DNA from: Tubiluchus corallicola
Taxonomy: Eukaryota > Priapulida > Priapulimorpha > Priapulimorphida > Tubiluchidae
Direction: 5' to 3'
DNA length: 64,000 nt
Assembly: GCA_030141605.1 (NCBI GenBank)
Contig: JAQGDQ010000730.1
Coordinates: 1 to 64,000, forward strand
In this document: piece by piece, positions 1-13,500 of the stretch
Numbering within the stretch: the stretch's first letter is position 1
How the letters are laid out: each line of letters starts with the position of its first letter
The notes under the pieces: model-generated
Seen by the model: the letters and a program-made list of their open reading frames with translations, nothing else
Databases searched by the model: none
What the model was told of the DNA's origin: nothing
Program-made: the position numbers and the translations under genes

Positions 1-706
1 AAAACCTTGCTGTGTACAAGAACTCGACCATCATTGTTCTCTTCCTCTCCTTTCCTCCCAACACTGCTTGTAGAGGGCAGCACATTCTAATAAATAAGTG
101 TTATTATGCCTATTGCAGTTACACCCCAGTTTTTGTCTAGAATTTAATTAAGTTTTTATAAAATTTGCTGAATAAAACTGTCACTTTTTTACTAGGATAC
201 GATTTTATAACTTTTACATACAATATTATACAAATATAATTTATAACACTCAAGTTTCAGGTCTACATAATAAGTTAAAACAAACAAAACGTTTGCACAT
301 ATTATCAGTTCTTAATTTATCTTTTTCATTTTTATTCTCTGTAGCGAAATGAGGCAGATGAACTACAAGTAAGCAATACTTAATTGAGTTGCCTGCGTCA
401 GATGGCATGGTTATTGTGTAACTGAATTATTGATTTTTTATTCGTCTGAGCAAGGCAAATGCACCAAGTTCATTTAAGAAAGTACTGAACCCACATTTTG
501 TTTTTTTAAGCCTTCAGAATTTCATTATTTTACCAGAATGTTACCATTGATAGATATGGTTTCATTATTTCTCGTTAACCTTAATGCTGCATTAATATTA
601 TGATACATTTCATCGTTGTTAGATGCATAAATTACTTTATCCCATAAACTCTGTCACCATTTTGCTGGAAATTTTGATGATAAATTCTACTGTTCAAATT
701 ATCAGT
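1..706. other. Non-coding, probably intron or 5' flank of the Misshapen-like gene
   Basis: No open frame of note and no recognisable domain. The only coding candidate is a 24-nt microexon listed separately at 345-368. Because the exon at 4521 begins in the middle of a protein, the upstream exons of that gene must lie here or before the window, so this stretch is most simply read as intron. Confidence 0.4.
345..368 (+). CDS. Possible 24-nt microexon of the Misshapen-like gene
   Basis: A pyrimidine-rich tract ending in TCTCTGTAG is followed by 24 bases and then GTAAGC. The eight codons read RNEADELQ and the exon is phase 0 at both ends. That is compatible with joining in frame to the exon starting at 4521, whose first codon TAC is also phase 0. 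I do not recognise these eight residues as a conserved Misshapen motif, so the call rests on splice-site quality and phase alone. Confidence 0.28.
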
Positions 707-708
707 TA

Positions 709-1227
709 CAGTGTTCGCTCGCTTATTGCGGGTGTTCCATTCCAGGCCCACCCGCGATAAGTGAATTTCCGCAAAGTAGGGATGCTATACTTATTTTAGT
801 AGTTATACATTATTTTACATCCCGTCAATCAACCAATCGTGTGTTGTGTACAATCTCACGTCGGCAAGTAGCATCTGAAGCGGGCGCAAGTACTACATTT
901 CATTTTTGGTGTGTAGGTATCCGCCGAATATATACCCTCTTTACTGTAAATGGTAATTTTTTATGATTTATAATTTTCTTTTAATGTTAGAATTAATATT
1001 TTTAATATATTTTTATACATTTTGTAATTTTTTATGCAAAATTCATCAAATCTATACATTACTGTATAATATGCACTACTCATGTGCAAAAATACTTTAT
1101 ACAGAGTAACGCAAAAACCCGCGAAACAGCGAAAATACCGCGATAAACATTTTACATTAATATTTTTGAAAACCCGCGAAACAGCGAGTCCGCGATAAAC
1201 AAACCGCAAAGTAGCGAGAGAACACCG
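709..1227. mobile_element. pogo/Tigger-like MITE (519 bp) with TA target duplication
   Basis: The element begins CAGTGTTCGCTCGC and ends GCGAGAGAACACCG, which are imperfect terminal inverted repeats, with TA on each side (707-708 and 1228-1229). Both ends carry the phrase family of CCGCGATAAG / CCGCGAAACAGCGA repeats that is typical of non-autonomous Tigger-type (Tc1/mariner superfamily) elements. There is no transposase; the 82-residue open frame inside it is chance. Boundaries are read directly; the family name is from memory of Tigger termini. Confidence 0.75.
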
Positions 1228-1229
1228 TA

Positions 1230-4200
1230 TTCTTATTTTAAATGGAAGTAGAATTAAACATTGGATTAATCAAAGGTTTAATTAAAAAACTATTGATTAG
1301 TCAGATAGGTAGGATCTTCTAGTTTGTTTAAAATCGACTACATTATTTACACATTTTGCATTGCATGACTGTGTGATAGGTTGGAGTTTTCTCATCTAGT
1401 TTGAACAAGTTGATTTGCCTTGCTCAATTTTATGTAAGATGGACAAGTTCGCATAAAACTTTATTGTTAGTTCGTTATTTTTATTTTTTGTATGTTTCCT
1501 TTTCTCTTCTATAGTTGAGATTGCAATGGTTAAATGCTGAAATTATAATTTCTTATTATTTTTGCATTTCGTTTTCATGTTTTGAGGACTGTGAGTCATA
1601 ATTGTTTGTTGAACGGGATAATGATTTTGTTTTGAAAAGTTGACTTTATGGAGTACATAAAGATGTCTTAATATAAGTGTGTAAAACTAGCAACTTGTTC
1701 CTCTGGGTGCTTAATTTTGATTGAAATGGAGCAGCTTCCCGAATATTCAAGATAGAATTGAACATGTGAACCATCTTGTTATATAAAGCCGATTAAAGCC
1801 GCTTTTGCCAGACATCCAGAATGGTTTATGTGTTTTGATGTATCCAGCTGTGTATAAATATTTCCATCGGAATAACTGCTGAAAAATAACGTAGTAACAC
1901 AGATCTGATAAACGAGTTCATTGAAAACAATGTGAAGTGATTTTTATTCTGGATGTCTGTTTAACTCTTTCAGGATCGCATCATTCAAAATAGATCTTAT
2001 AAGATCTATGACATTTCTGCTGCTGTATGAGCACAGACATAGCTAAACGATTATAAATTAGATACTGTTCTATTCGGGAGAACCTTGGCTATCTAATCAC
2101 GCTATGTGTTGAAACGTTCATTAGTGATTTAATTTGATAAAATTAAGAAAAACATGCATTTTCAGGCACTCCAACTTAGCCTATCTAGTAGCTTAATCTG
2201 GTGCTCACTTGCTTGATCGTACACACTAATTTATTGATCTCCTGTTTGCTACAATCCAAGCTGCTATCCAGGAAAAACCAACGGAGCAATCAAGGACAAA
2301 TTAAGGTCGTTTCATTTTTTAGCAGGAATTTCCCTTTAAAAATAGAGTAGACTTGAAGATAAAATGTATCAGAGTGTTGTGTCTGGATAGATGAAATTTT
2401 CTGCTTTAGCCAATTTCACACAAGTGATACTGTACTTTGTTACAGTGCAAACACTGCAGTTAATGAAACATTTTTTCAATTTTTCAGTCAAAAATCTAAT
2501 TTTAATTTGTCTGAAGTAAGCAGATTTCACATATAATTTTGATTAGGAACCTACAAAAATTATCAAATATAAGATAATCGCTGCTTAGTGAGAGCAATTT
2601 TCATGAACTCATATAAAATGCAGCAAGTGTTTATGGTCCTGAAGGAGTTAAACACTGATTAAGACATGTCATTATTAGTATAATGCAATGAGTTTTAAAT
2701 TATTAAAACTCGTCCATTCATGTGGTCATTGTGAGGCAGTCTCTTATTTTCTTGACAAAATGGCTGAACTGTGATTCCTTTTTCTTATTGAGAATTCAGT
2801 TTGGTTTTCTGAAAGTAGGGTTCTTCTATGAAGTAAGTTCAAGGAGCTCTGATACGAGAATTTCATGGCATTTGAGAGCTTTATGAGGTTTTACATGAGA
2901 GATACTTTTCAGCTAACTTTGCAGAGCGTGTGGATGTGGATGCGCCCAGTCCAGGCAAAGAAACGGCAAAAATCAGTATAGAACTGCACGATAGACCTGC
3001 AATTTATTAAAATAACAGATCACAAAAAGTGCTTAAGAATGTGCTAAAGGTTATTACTACTCAGACAAAATGAAAAGTTAGATTTAAGAAGACTGAAACC
3101 CAAATTATTACTTTATGATTCTAGAGATTTGAAACAATTCTAACCAATTTAAGCTATTAGCTAATTATTAAAGTAGATGGTGACTTACATTTACTGGTGA
3201 CAACTTTGGCTTGAAAATACAACTAGTGTCTGTTAAATTGTAACAAAATAGACAAAACAATGCAAGTATCACCAAATGGCATGATCAGCATAGCGGCAAC
3301 AAAAAATGTAACTACGTGTAAGAACAAGTGTGACAGATAGTTGGCGTATACTACTAAAGCGTAGGTCACATATCTAAGGATGGCTTCGTTTTAAACAGTT
3401 TCAGGAAATGAATGTTTGTAAAAATGCGAAACGAAAACAAATAATTATAGAATGCTAGATAATATCACTTGACACCAACAGTGCAATAAAATTTTTAAAC
3501 CAGTGTTGCATCAACTCACATTGATCATGTATCATCTTGAAAGCCAAAGTGAAATTTCTTGGCCAGTTCTACATGGAGGTTTTCACACCACCAAACCTAA
3601 ACTTGGATTGATAAACAAAATTGTACAATTGTATTAGATCATCTTTATGTACCCGAGAATATATGAATTGAATTTGTTTCTTTATTATTATTGCTTCTAA
3701 GTTTGAAGATCTTAATCATTTCAACGTCATTTTCTGTTGGTGGTTGTTGTTGTTGTTACTGTTGTTATTTTATTTATTTTCATAGATCTAGGCGTCTATC
3801 TACTAAAATTTTTCGTGTGATTAAAGTTTATTTTGCATATTGCACTGACTGGTACATTCTGTGCTGCAACCAATTTGTAAAACCTTAAGCATCTTAAAGA
3901 TATGTTCGTTTTTAGATTTTGTTACTAGTTCTTACGTCTTTTTTGGAAAGATTTTAGCAATATTTAAAAAATAAAATGTAAAAAAAATAGTAACAAAATC
4001 TAAGATCAGGTATATTTTCTTAATGCTTAAAGATTTGCATTTTTACTTTCTTAGTTTATTTTCATGTGAGAAAGTGTCGTTTTTTTTATTCTGCTCGTGT
4101 GATAAGAAATGTAATACATTAGGAAATTATGAACTGACAAAATTTACGAATGCTTTTAATTTTATCACATTATTGATAGGAAATTAATAGATAATTGAAA

Positions 4201-4520
4201 TTGAAATTGATAGGACGATCACAAAGCGCTGACATAATGTTGGTGCAAGATTAAGAAATGATCCTCTTCCACTCAGTCAAACAAATATTCCATAGTTCTA
4301 GTTAAACATGTACTTTGTACCAGGTAGCCAAGAGTAGCTGCTGTAGCTACTGGCTGTTATACTTTCTCGTTGTCATGGTCAGCTTGTGTGAGAGACATTA
4401 TTTACTTGCGGTGATATGACATGTAATCTAGTATCTTATTATGTTAACTTGCTCATACTGTAGTAGTTAACACTTATATTGTACTGAAGTTGTAGATAAT
4501 TACTACTACTTTTCTTACAG
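1230..4520. other. Gene-poor AT-rich sequence, probably intron
   Basis: I see no exon with credible homology, no RNA gene and no clear transposon ends here. A short (TTG)n stretch lies near 3740-3770. The segment ends with the polypyrimidine tract and CAG acceptor of the exon at 4521, so at least its right part is intron of the Misshapen-like gene. Confidence 0.45.
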
Positions 4521-7500
4521 TACCGGATGGCAGTGGGAAACACCAAGCAACCACCGTTTCTCCAACAGAAACAGAAATCGTTCATCAGTTTTGGCTTTGG
4601 GGTCGGTTCGTCGGGATCTACGATACCTCCTAAACGTGAATCTCACGTCAACGTTAACGTGACGCCGTCGACCGTGGAGGCGAGCACCGATACGCCGGAA
4701 ATACGCAAATACAAAAAGCGCTTCAACTCCGAGATCCTCTGCGCTGCTCTGTGGGGTAGGCTTTTTCCTTTACTTTGTGCACATTGTCACGCAAATTTTC
4801 ACCAAAATGGCAATATGGCCTATCTTAATACACGTTTTTGCGCAATATTGTTCTGTCTTTTTTTTCTTTTTAAGTAGTATTGTTTATCAGACGTAAATAT
4901 TATATACATGATGAAAATCAATCACTTTGTAAAACATTATCGAAACACTACAAAAACCTAGTATGTAAACTGGGTGCTTAGTGAGTGAGTATACTTGTGT
5001 AAAGCACCCTGTAGTGTTGCGGAGAAAGGAAGAAAGAGCATGTAAAAGCAACAAGGAGGCATAGAGTTGAAAAGAGTACTGAGATGTAAGATGCAATTAA
5101 TCAGATGTGATTACGTGCAAGCAATTCGATAAAACTTGCAGATTGTCACGGCAAGTAAGTAATCGGGGGGGGGGGGGGGGGAAGTGAGTTTGCAAACACT
5201 ACAACCAATAAGAAATAAGGAACATCTTCGTTGATTTATAATTCTTGATTATTTTCTTCGTATTTTTACGTTAAAGCTGTTCATTGTGGCATTTAAACAT
5301 CTCCCTGCAGACAAGTTTTTAGCTGAGATTTTTTGGCTCTGTTTTATGATTAAGCAACTATGTAACAATGTTGTAATTGGAATCCCCAGCAAATTTATGT
5401 CAGAGAGCTTATCCCTATTTTTAGTACAAACTAGAACAATTAAATATATGAATATATTCTTGTTTTTGTAGGTGTAAATTTGTTAATAGGAACAGAAAAT
5501 GGCTTGATGTTACTAGATAGGAGTGGCCAAGGAAAAGGTACTTCATGCTGCTTTATATATTTTGTTAGCATTTGTAAATTCACAACTTATAGCATGAACA
5601 CTTTTATAAATCAGGTAGTTATTTTCCTGGTTTAGCTGTGATGATGTAAGTAGGATGGGATGAAGCTTCTCTACTCCGCAGCTTCGGAACGAGATTCGGA
5701 GCTTCGATTTGGATCCGCCCCAGTTTCGCTTTGACTGCTTCGGATCCATCTCGTATTCAGTAAAAAAAACAGTCTTCGTATTTTGCGTTTGCCCGATTTA
5801 AGCAGCAAATCCGATGTCAACTAGTGCTGTAAAATATACGTAATTTCCTTCTTATCAGTTTAATCTCTAATAACAGTCAAATCTTGTGATGTGAGCTTTG
5901 CCATTTTGACACCTTCAGTGTGACCGTGAAGTTCTGTAAAAGTTGTGCGCTGCATAAATTATTCATCAGATATCTGACTGGCATTAGATATTTTCAACAC
6001 TGACACAACTTATGTGCAAGATTTCAGTTATTGTGCTTTTAAGCACAAACGTTTTAGCACACGTTGATTTTTCTATCCAACACTGACACAACTTATGTAC
6101 AAGATTTCAGTTATTGTGCTTCTAAGCACAAACGTTTTAGCACACGTTGATTTTTCTATCCAACACTGACACAACTTATGTACAAGGTTTCAGTTATTGT
6201 GCTTCTACACAAACGTTTTAGCACACGTTGATTTTTCTATCCAACACTGACACAACTTATGTACAAGGTTTCAGTTATTGTGCTTCTAAGCACAAACGTT
6301 TTAGCAAGTTGATTTTTCTATCCAACACTGACACAACTTATGTACAAGGTTTCAGTTATTGTGCTTCTAAGCACAAACGTTTTAGCACACGTTGATTTTT
6401 CTATCCAACACTGACACAACTTATGAACAAGATTTCAGTTATTGTGCTTCTAAGCACAAACGTTTTAGCACACGTTGATTTTTCTATCCAATACTGACAC
6501 AACTTATGTACAAGGTTTCAGTTATTGTGCTTCTAAGCACAAACGTTTAGCACACGTTGATTTTTCTATCCAACACTGGCACAACTTATGTACAAGGTTT
6601 CAGTTATTGTGCTTCTAAGCACAAACGTTTAGCGCGCGTTGATTTTTCTATCCAACACTGACACAACTTATGTACAAGGTTTCAGTTATTGTGCTTCTAA
6701 GCACAAACGTTTAGCGCGCGTTGATTTTTCTATCCAACACTGGCACAACTTATGTACAAGATTTCAGTTATTGTGCTTCTAAGCACAAACGTTTTAGCAC
6801 ATGTTGATTTTTCTATTCAACACTGGCACAACTTATGTACAAGGTTTCAGTTATTGTGCTTCTAAGCACAAACGTTTAGCACACGTTGATTTTTCTGTCC
6901 AACACTGGCACAACTTATGTACAAGATTTCAGTTATTGTGCTTCTAAGCACAAACGTTTAGCGGGCGTTGATTTTTCTATCTGTACGTTATCAATTTAGT
7001 TCCAAGTAAGAATGTACACTCATGAAACATGCTAAAATTTCTCTGAATTCTTTGTACGTAGTACCATTCCCATTTTCCATGCCAATAGAATTATTTTCTG
7101 GATTGCAAGAAATAAAGTTTAAAGCAAGTTGAACCTAAAGCAAGAATTAAATCTGAGCTAGAGAACTTTACTTTACATGTTTAGCTCAGCCATTATGGAG
7201 ACTGTTTTTATGTATATGTTTCCACAAAACATTCATGGCAACTAATCCTAAGATGGAAAATGTAATTGGAGTTAAATTACAAGATTCAGATTTCTCTGGT
7301 CTGGTATTGAAAATGGAGAGTGAAATAAAGATTCGGATTCAATTCGGTTTCCGAAATTTAAGCTTTGTCGTACCTTTAGATGTAAGCAAAGTGTTTTTGC
7401 TCTGTGATCCATTGATATTTCTTTACTTAATTTCTCTCGTTTTCAAATGTTCGGTTTCCTTGTTGCAGTTTATCAGCTAATATCACGCAGACGATTTGCT

Positions 7501-10500
7501 CAAATGGAAGTGTTGGAAGGTCAAAATATTCTAGTAACAATCTCTGGCAAAAAGAACAAAATCCGTGTTTACTATCTCTCGTGGTTGAAGAGCAAAATTC
7601 TACGCACTGAAGGGGTAAGAAATATTAAGGGTATCTATGAATCACATGGCTTCATATATGGCTGTAGTGTGTATATGTGCAATGACTAATGTGCACAGTA
7701 ACCATTGTCGCTGTAGGGTGTTAACGATGCTCGCTGTATTTGTGTTGTTTGTTTGTGTTGATGATATTATGGCTGCAGCGGTTGGATTATACAACTGCAG
7801 CCCAGGGCCTCTCAAGCTTGGGAGGCTATCAAGCTTTGGTAACATTTTGTAAAAAACATGTTTTTCAGTATTCAAGTTCACATGTTTTTTTCTTTAAATT
7901 ATTTATTCATTTCTCTTGCAGACAGAGAAGAAGAATGGTTGGGTAAACGTTGGCGACATGGAAGGTGCAATTCACTTTAAAATAGGTGGGTTTCTTAATT
8001 AAATCATGACATTCTTAACGGACAAGAAAAGGGGCACCTGAAGTAGGTTTCAGAAAAATTACCTTGAAAAAAGTTTGTTTTCATTTTAAATCTCCCGCAA
8101 TACTGTTCCGAAGTCGCCATTACATGACGTTATGCACTAAACGTAAATCAAGGGAAGAAAAGGCAATGTTAAATTATGTCTCAAAAGACTTTCTTTGCAA
8201 ATCTATTTTACTTGCTTACCTGCTAGAAAGACTTATGTAACTAGAAAAGAAAATTATTTATCCATAGACCTCCTCCAACTGCTTTTGGGTGGGTTCTATC
8301 TACAGACCTCTCCCACCCATTTCTTTCTTTGAATGTATTGAAACTATTGAAAAAGTTAGACTTCATATTTAGAACTTACATATTTAAAATTTGCTTAATT
8401 TTCCATAAAACCATAAAGCTTACGTATTTAAAATTTTTTGAAATTATATAAATTGCAGAATAACTAGAACTTTTCACAATGTCAGCATTTCATCATCTTC
8501 ATTATCATGTTATCATGAAATGACAATGTAATTGATAGTTTGATGTTTGTACATTTCAATCCTGCCGGAATTTTAATGTAACAATGAACTAACAGTGGCA
8601 TCTGGTTAATAATGCTGGGATGGATGAACACTTTTATGGGCATTTTGCTTTTGATGATCCAATGTGGCAACTGAAGATATGCATTTTTTTATTTTAGTGA
8701 AGTATGAAAGAATCAAGTTTCTAGTTATTGGACTCAAAGACAGCGTTGAAATTTACGCTTGGGCTCCCAAACCTTATCATAAGTTTATGGCTTTCAAGGT
8801 ACGACATTTTTCTCCTCTTATCTTTGTGACTAAAAGTGTCTATATGTTTCTTTTCTAAATTTATGAGTTTTTATCGTTTTCTTTCTCCAACTTTGCGGGA
8901 GTTTTGCCACTTCACTTGGCAGAATTTTGAAATTTTATCAAATGATGTTAGCGAGGCTGTGAAAACTGTTTAGCGGAATATATTGCAAGTGAAAGTTATT
9001 TATTGATTTTCCGCAGACGTCCGCGAGTAACTTGAAATAAAATATTGCTGTAGATGATGAAGAGCTTTGCTTGTACTCTGTTTGTCTGAGTTTTTTACCA
9101 AAAATGCTTACACAAAATTTTCATAAAATGCAGGTCTAACTAATCGTAATTTCTTAATTTGTAATTGTTTTTGTGCCTATTAAGTTAATGTGTGAGTTTG
9201 CGTGTCTATAACTTTAAACTGAAAATGATTAACGTTGCGCATTAACACATTAGCAAACCTGTAGAATCTGTTCTCATGTGAATAGCGTGTGTGTCAGTGA
9301 GTTGATTCATGATTAATGGTGGCTTCAATTAATATGATCGTTTTTGTACCTTTGCAACATTAAATTCGGGACTATCAATCTCTAAATCGTAATCATCAAT
9401 GTCATCTTCAGAATAAACAATTTCAAGTTCAGAATAATCAAGATAAATTTTGGAATAATCGATATCAAATTCGATTTAATCAATGTCAAATTCGAATGCT
9501 GTGATACAAAGATCCTACCAATCTAGAAAGAGAGAGATGAAAAGAAGAGACTAGAGAAATTTACAACAGTGAAAGTAACTGGAGAGAATACGTCAAGATA
9601 ACGGCATCAAAACATCAACTGTTTATGAGTAAATCAATTGTACAGAACGATGATGATAAGAAATGCGCTAGCAGATGTCTTTACAAAATTGAGTTCTCGT
9701 CTGATCACCGAAGTTAAGCAACGTAGAGCCTGGTTAGTACTTGGATGGGTGACCACCTAGGAATACCAGGTGCTGTAGGCTTGCGGGATGCCCACACTGT
9801 ATCTCAACACTAGGCGGAGGATCTACACAAGCAGCCAACGCCTAGAGGGCGGAGGAGGTCAAGTGACCCAATGGCCATGTGTAGAGGAGTAAACCTTCCA
9901 AATCAGGAGTCGAGCCCCGAAGGCGGACCAGTGCAGCATGCTCACTGACTCCGGCAGCACCTGCAGCCAACCTGGTGCCAGACGTATCGCTCCGCTTTCC
10001 TTTGGACTACACCAGGGAGGAAGAGAGGGGGTTCCTGTTGTTTAGGCAACTCAGGATCTCCATACACCTTGACCAGGCATGTGCCCTGGAGACCTTCAAG
10101 GATCGCACTGCTCAGTCGCAGTCGACAGTGCCATCAATGTGATCAATAACTGACTCTCTTGGCGCACACTTCATTGTCTTCCGAGACAGAAGGATGCCAA
10201 CTAACCAACTAATATATATATATATTTATAGTGAATTTGAAATTGTTTGTTTCGAAAATGATGTTGAATATTTGGAAATTTAATTTGTTTAATGGAATTT
10301 GAAATTTTTTATTCTGAAAATGACTTTCGTAATTAGGAATTAGAGTTTGATTTCTCCGAATTTGATGTTGTAATGGTTTCGTTCTTGTCCAGAGTTACTT
10401 TCTAGACAATAAAGTACACTAGACTGGCTGATGAGGTTCTTGCTGAATGGTTTTGTTCTCTAACTTTACTGTTTTTTGTTTCAGTCATTTGGTGTGCTGC

Positions 10501-13500
10501 AGAATAAGCCAATTCTCGTAGATCTGACGGTCGAGGAGGGAACGCGGTTGAAAGTCGTCTACGGTTCTCACAACGGATTTCACGCGGTTGATGTGGATCA
10601 AGGCAACGTTTACGACATCTATATTCCTTCTCATGTAAGCAAACTTTGTATTAGCTTAGCTGCTGAAACCTCTAGTAGTTTCATTGCCCTTATACGCGTC
10701 AGTGGTTTTTGATTTCATTTTTGTTAAAAGTGACGTGTTACTTCCAGTTTTTCAACCTACAATGTGACCCTAAAATACACACATAATTTCCCAAACATAT
10801 CAAATTGCAGTGGTACCTCAGCTGCGTATTTTCTTAGCCGATTACAATTTAACTGTTTGGTTTTTCTTTATGCTGCCTTGTAGTATGATAACCGGGTATG
10901 TGAATTTTACATAGAGTATTTATTAGCTTGCGAATTTTCCGTTAACTCCTGGGCAATGAGCATGTATCTTTACCCTAAGATTTTAACGATTTATATTAAT
11001 TAAAAATCTCCCCTCTTCCTGCCATACAGTTGTAAAGAAATGTAACCATTTCATAGACAAGTGAGTTGTGTAAGGATATACGATTTTTCTTTGTGTGATA
11101 CTTTTGAACTTTGAGAAGTTTTACTACAGACAAATAGCAAAAAATTTCCTCTTGTAAGTTACAGCTAAGCACTGACTAGCTTATATTGATGAACTTGTTC
11201 ACAAAAAATCCTTGTTAGATTTATTTGCTGACTGTATTCATAAAGATTTATCATTTTTCTGTATAGAGACAAGAGGAAAGATTACAAATAAGCTAATATG
11301 AATCTGTAAATGCTATGAAAGTTTATATTTAAATGATTGCTATCTCATTCCACAAAAATGGTCTACGATAAACATTTTTAATAGGAGTTATAGCTTAAAT
11401 TTTAGCCAAATTTAGGGACATTTCCCTCTGTAAATTATTTTTCTTGCCTAGTTGTTTGTGCTTCTGAGAAGAGAACATACGCTTTTCTATAGTATTTAGA
11501 GTGAGTTAAAATTATTGTAAAAACTACTCGAATATTTACAGTCAGAAACGAATTTACATGTTTTTCATATTTTCCTTGTAAACTGTAGTATATATTTCTG
11601 TTTTAGTATAATGGCCGGGTTACAGTATGCATGTTGAGAGCTTTTTTGTTTTTTCTTTTAAATTTGAGTCATTTTGCAGACATCACTTGTGTAGGTGCTG
11701 TGTGACATTTCAGTTAAACTCGTAGATGCTGTGTGACATTTCAGTTAAACTCGTAGGTGCTTTGTGACATTTCAGTTAAACTCGTAGGTGCTGTGTGACA
11801 TTTCAGTTAAACTCGTAGGTGCTGTGTGACATTTCAGTTAAACTCGTAGGTGCTGTGTGACATTTCAGTTAAACTCGTAGGTGCTGTGTGACATTTCAGT
11901 TAAACTCGTAGGTGCTGTGTGACATTTCAGTTAAACTCGTAGGTGCTGTGTGACATTTCAGTTAAACTCGTAGGTGCTGTGTGACATTTCAGTTAAACTC
12001 GTAGGTGCTGTGTGACATTTCAGTTAAACTCGTAGGTGCTGTGTGACATTTCAGTTAAACTCGTAGGTGCTGTGTGACATTTCAGTTAAACTCGTAGGTG
12101 CTGTGTGACATTTCAGTTAAACTCGTAGGTGCTGTGTGACATTTCAGTTAAACTCGTAGGTGCTGTGTGACATTTCAGTTAAACTCGTAGTTGCTGTGTG
12201 ACATTTCACTTAAACTCGTAGGTGTTGTGTGACATTTCAGTTAAACTCGTAGGTGCTGTGTGACATTTCAGTTAAACTCGTAGGTGCTGTGTGACATTTC
12301 AGTTAAACTCGTAGGTGCTGTGTGACATTTCAGTCAAACTCGTACGTGCTGTGTGACATTTCAGTTAAACTCGTAGGTGCTGTGTGACATTTCAGTTAAA
12401 CTCTTAGGTGCTGTGTGACATTTCAGTTAAACTCGTAGGTGTTGTGTGACTCGTAGGTGCTGTGTGACATTTCAGTTAAACTCGTAGGTGCTGTGTGACA
12501 TTTCAGTTAAACTCGTAGGTGCTGTGTGACATTTCAGTTAAACTCGCAGGTGCTGTGTGACATTTCAGTCAAACTCGTAGGTGCTGTGTGACATTTCAGT
12601 TAAACTCGTAGGTGCTGTGTGACATTTCAGTTAAACTCGTAGGTGCTTTGTGACATTTCAGTTAAACTCGTAGGTGCTTTGTGACATTTCAGTTAAACTC
12701 GTAGGTGCTGTGTGACATTTCAGTTAAACTCGTAGGTGCTGTGTGACATTTCAGTTAAACTCGTAGGTGCTGTGTGACATTTCAGTTAAACTCGTAGGTG
12801 CTGTGTGACATTTCAGTTAAACTCGTAGGTGCTGTGTGACATTTCAGTTAAACTCGTAGGTGCTGTGTGACATTTCAGTTAAACTCGTAGGTGCTGTGTG
12901 ACATTTCAGTTAAACTCGTAGGTGCTGTGTGACATTTCAGTTAAACTCGTAGCCGCTGTGTGACATTTCAGTTAAACTCGTAGGTGCTTTGTGACATTTC
13001 AGTTAAACTCGTAGGTGCTGTGTGACATTTCAGTTAAACTCGTAGGTGCTGTGTGACATTTCAGTTAAACTCGTAGGTGCTTTGTGCTAATATCAGCTTG
13101 TAAACATGACATTTGTGACGTTTAGTGCATGAATGCAACTATTAGAACTTGTTTTCAAGCTCTCTTGAGAATATTCTGGAATGAGAAGCCAGCATTATTG
13201 TTACTAGTCGCTTGACAAGCTGTTTATGAAAAATGAAGCCATTAGAGGCATCCTGCATCATTTACAGCAGTGTAAAACAGCTAAAGTTAGAATAAGCTTT
13301 TTAAGTTTGACAAACTGGTAATGATGTTCATGCCGTCAAGGTTTATAGCATGTCTTTTCTTGTTTTATTGACAAATTCTTACTATGTCCATAAATATCGA
13401 AAATATATCAAAATATATTAAAGGAAATCCAGACTCAACCTTAAACTGTTGGTCAAAACAATCTACATTTGAAAGAAAACATACTATGTTTTTTCGAAAC

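Noticed and set aside
2880-3010. Possible coding fragment (AERVDVDAPSPGKETAKISI)
   Set aside because: Short, lacks good splice sites on both sides and I cannot match it to a family.
11691-13086. CRISPR-like appearance of evenly spaced repeats
   Set aside because: Units are contiguous 31-bp copies with no unique spacers; the genome is animal. The same applies to all other arrays here.
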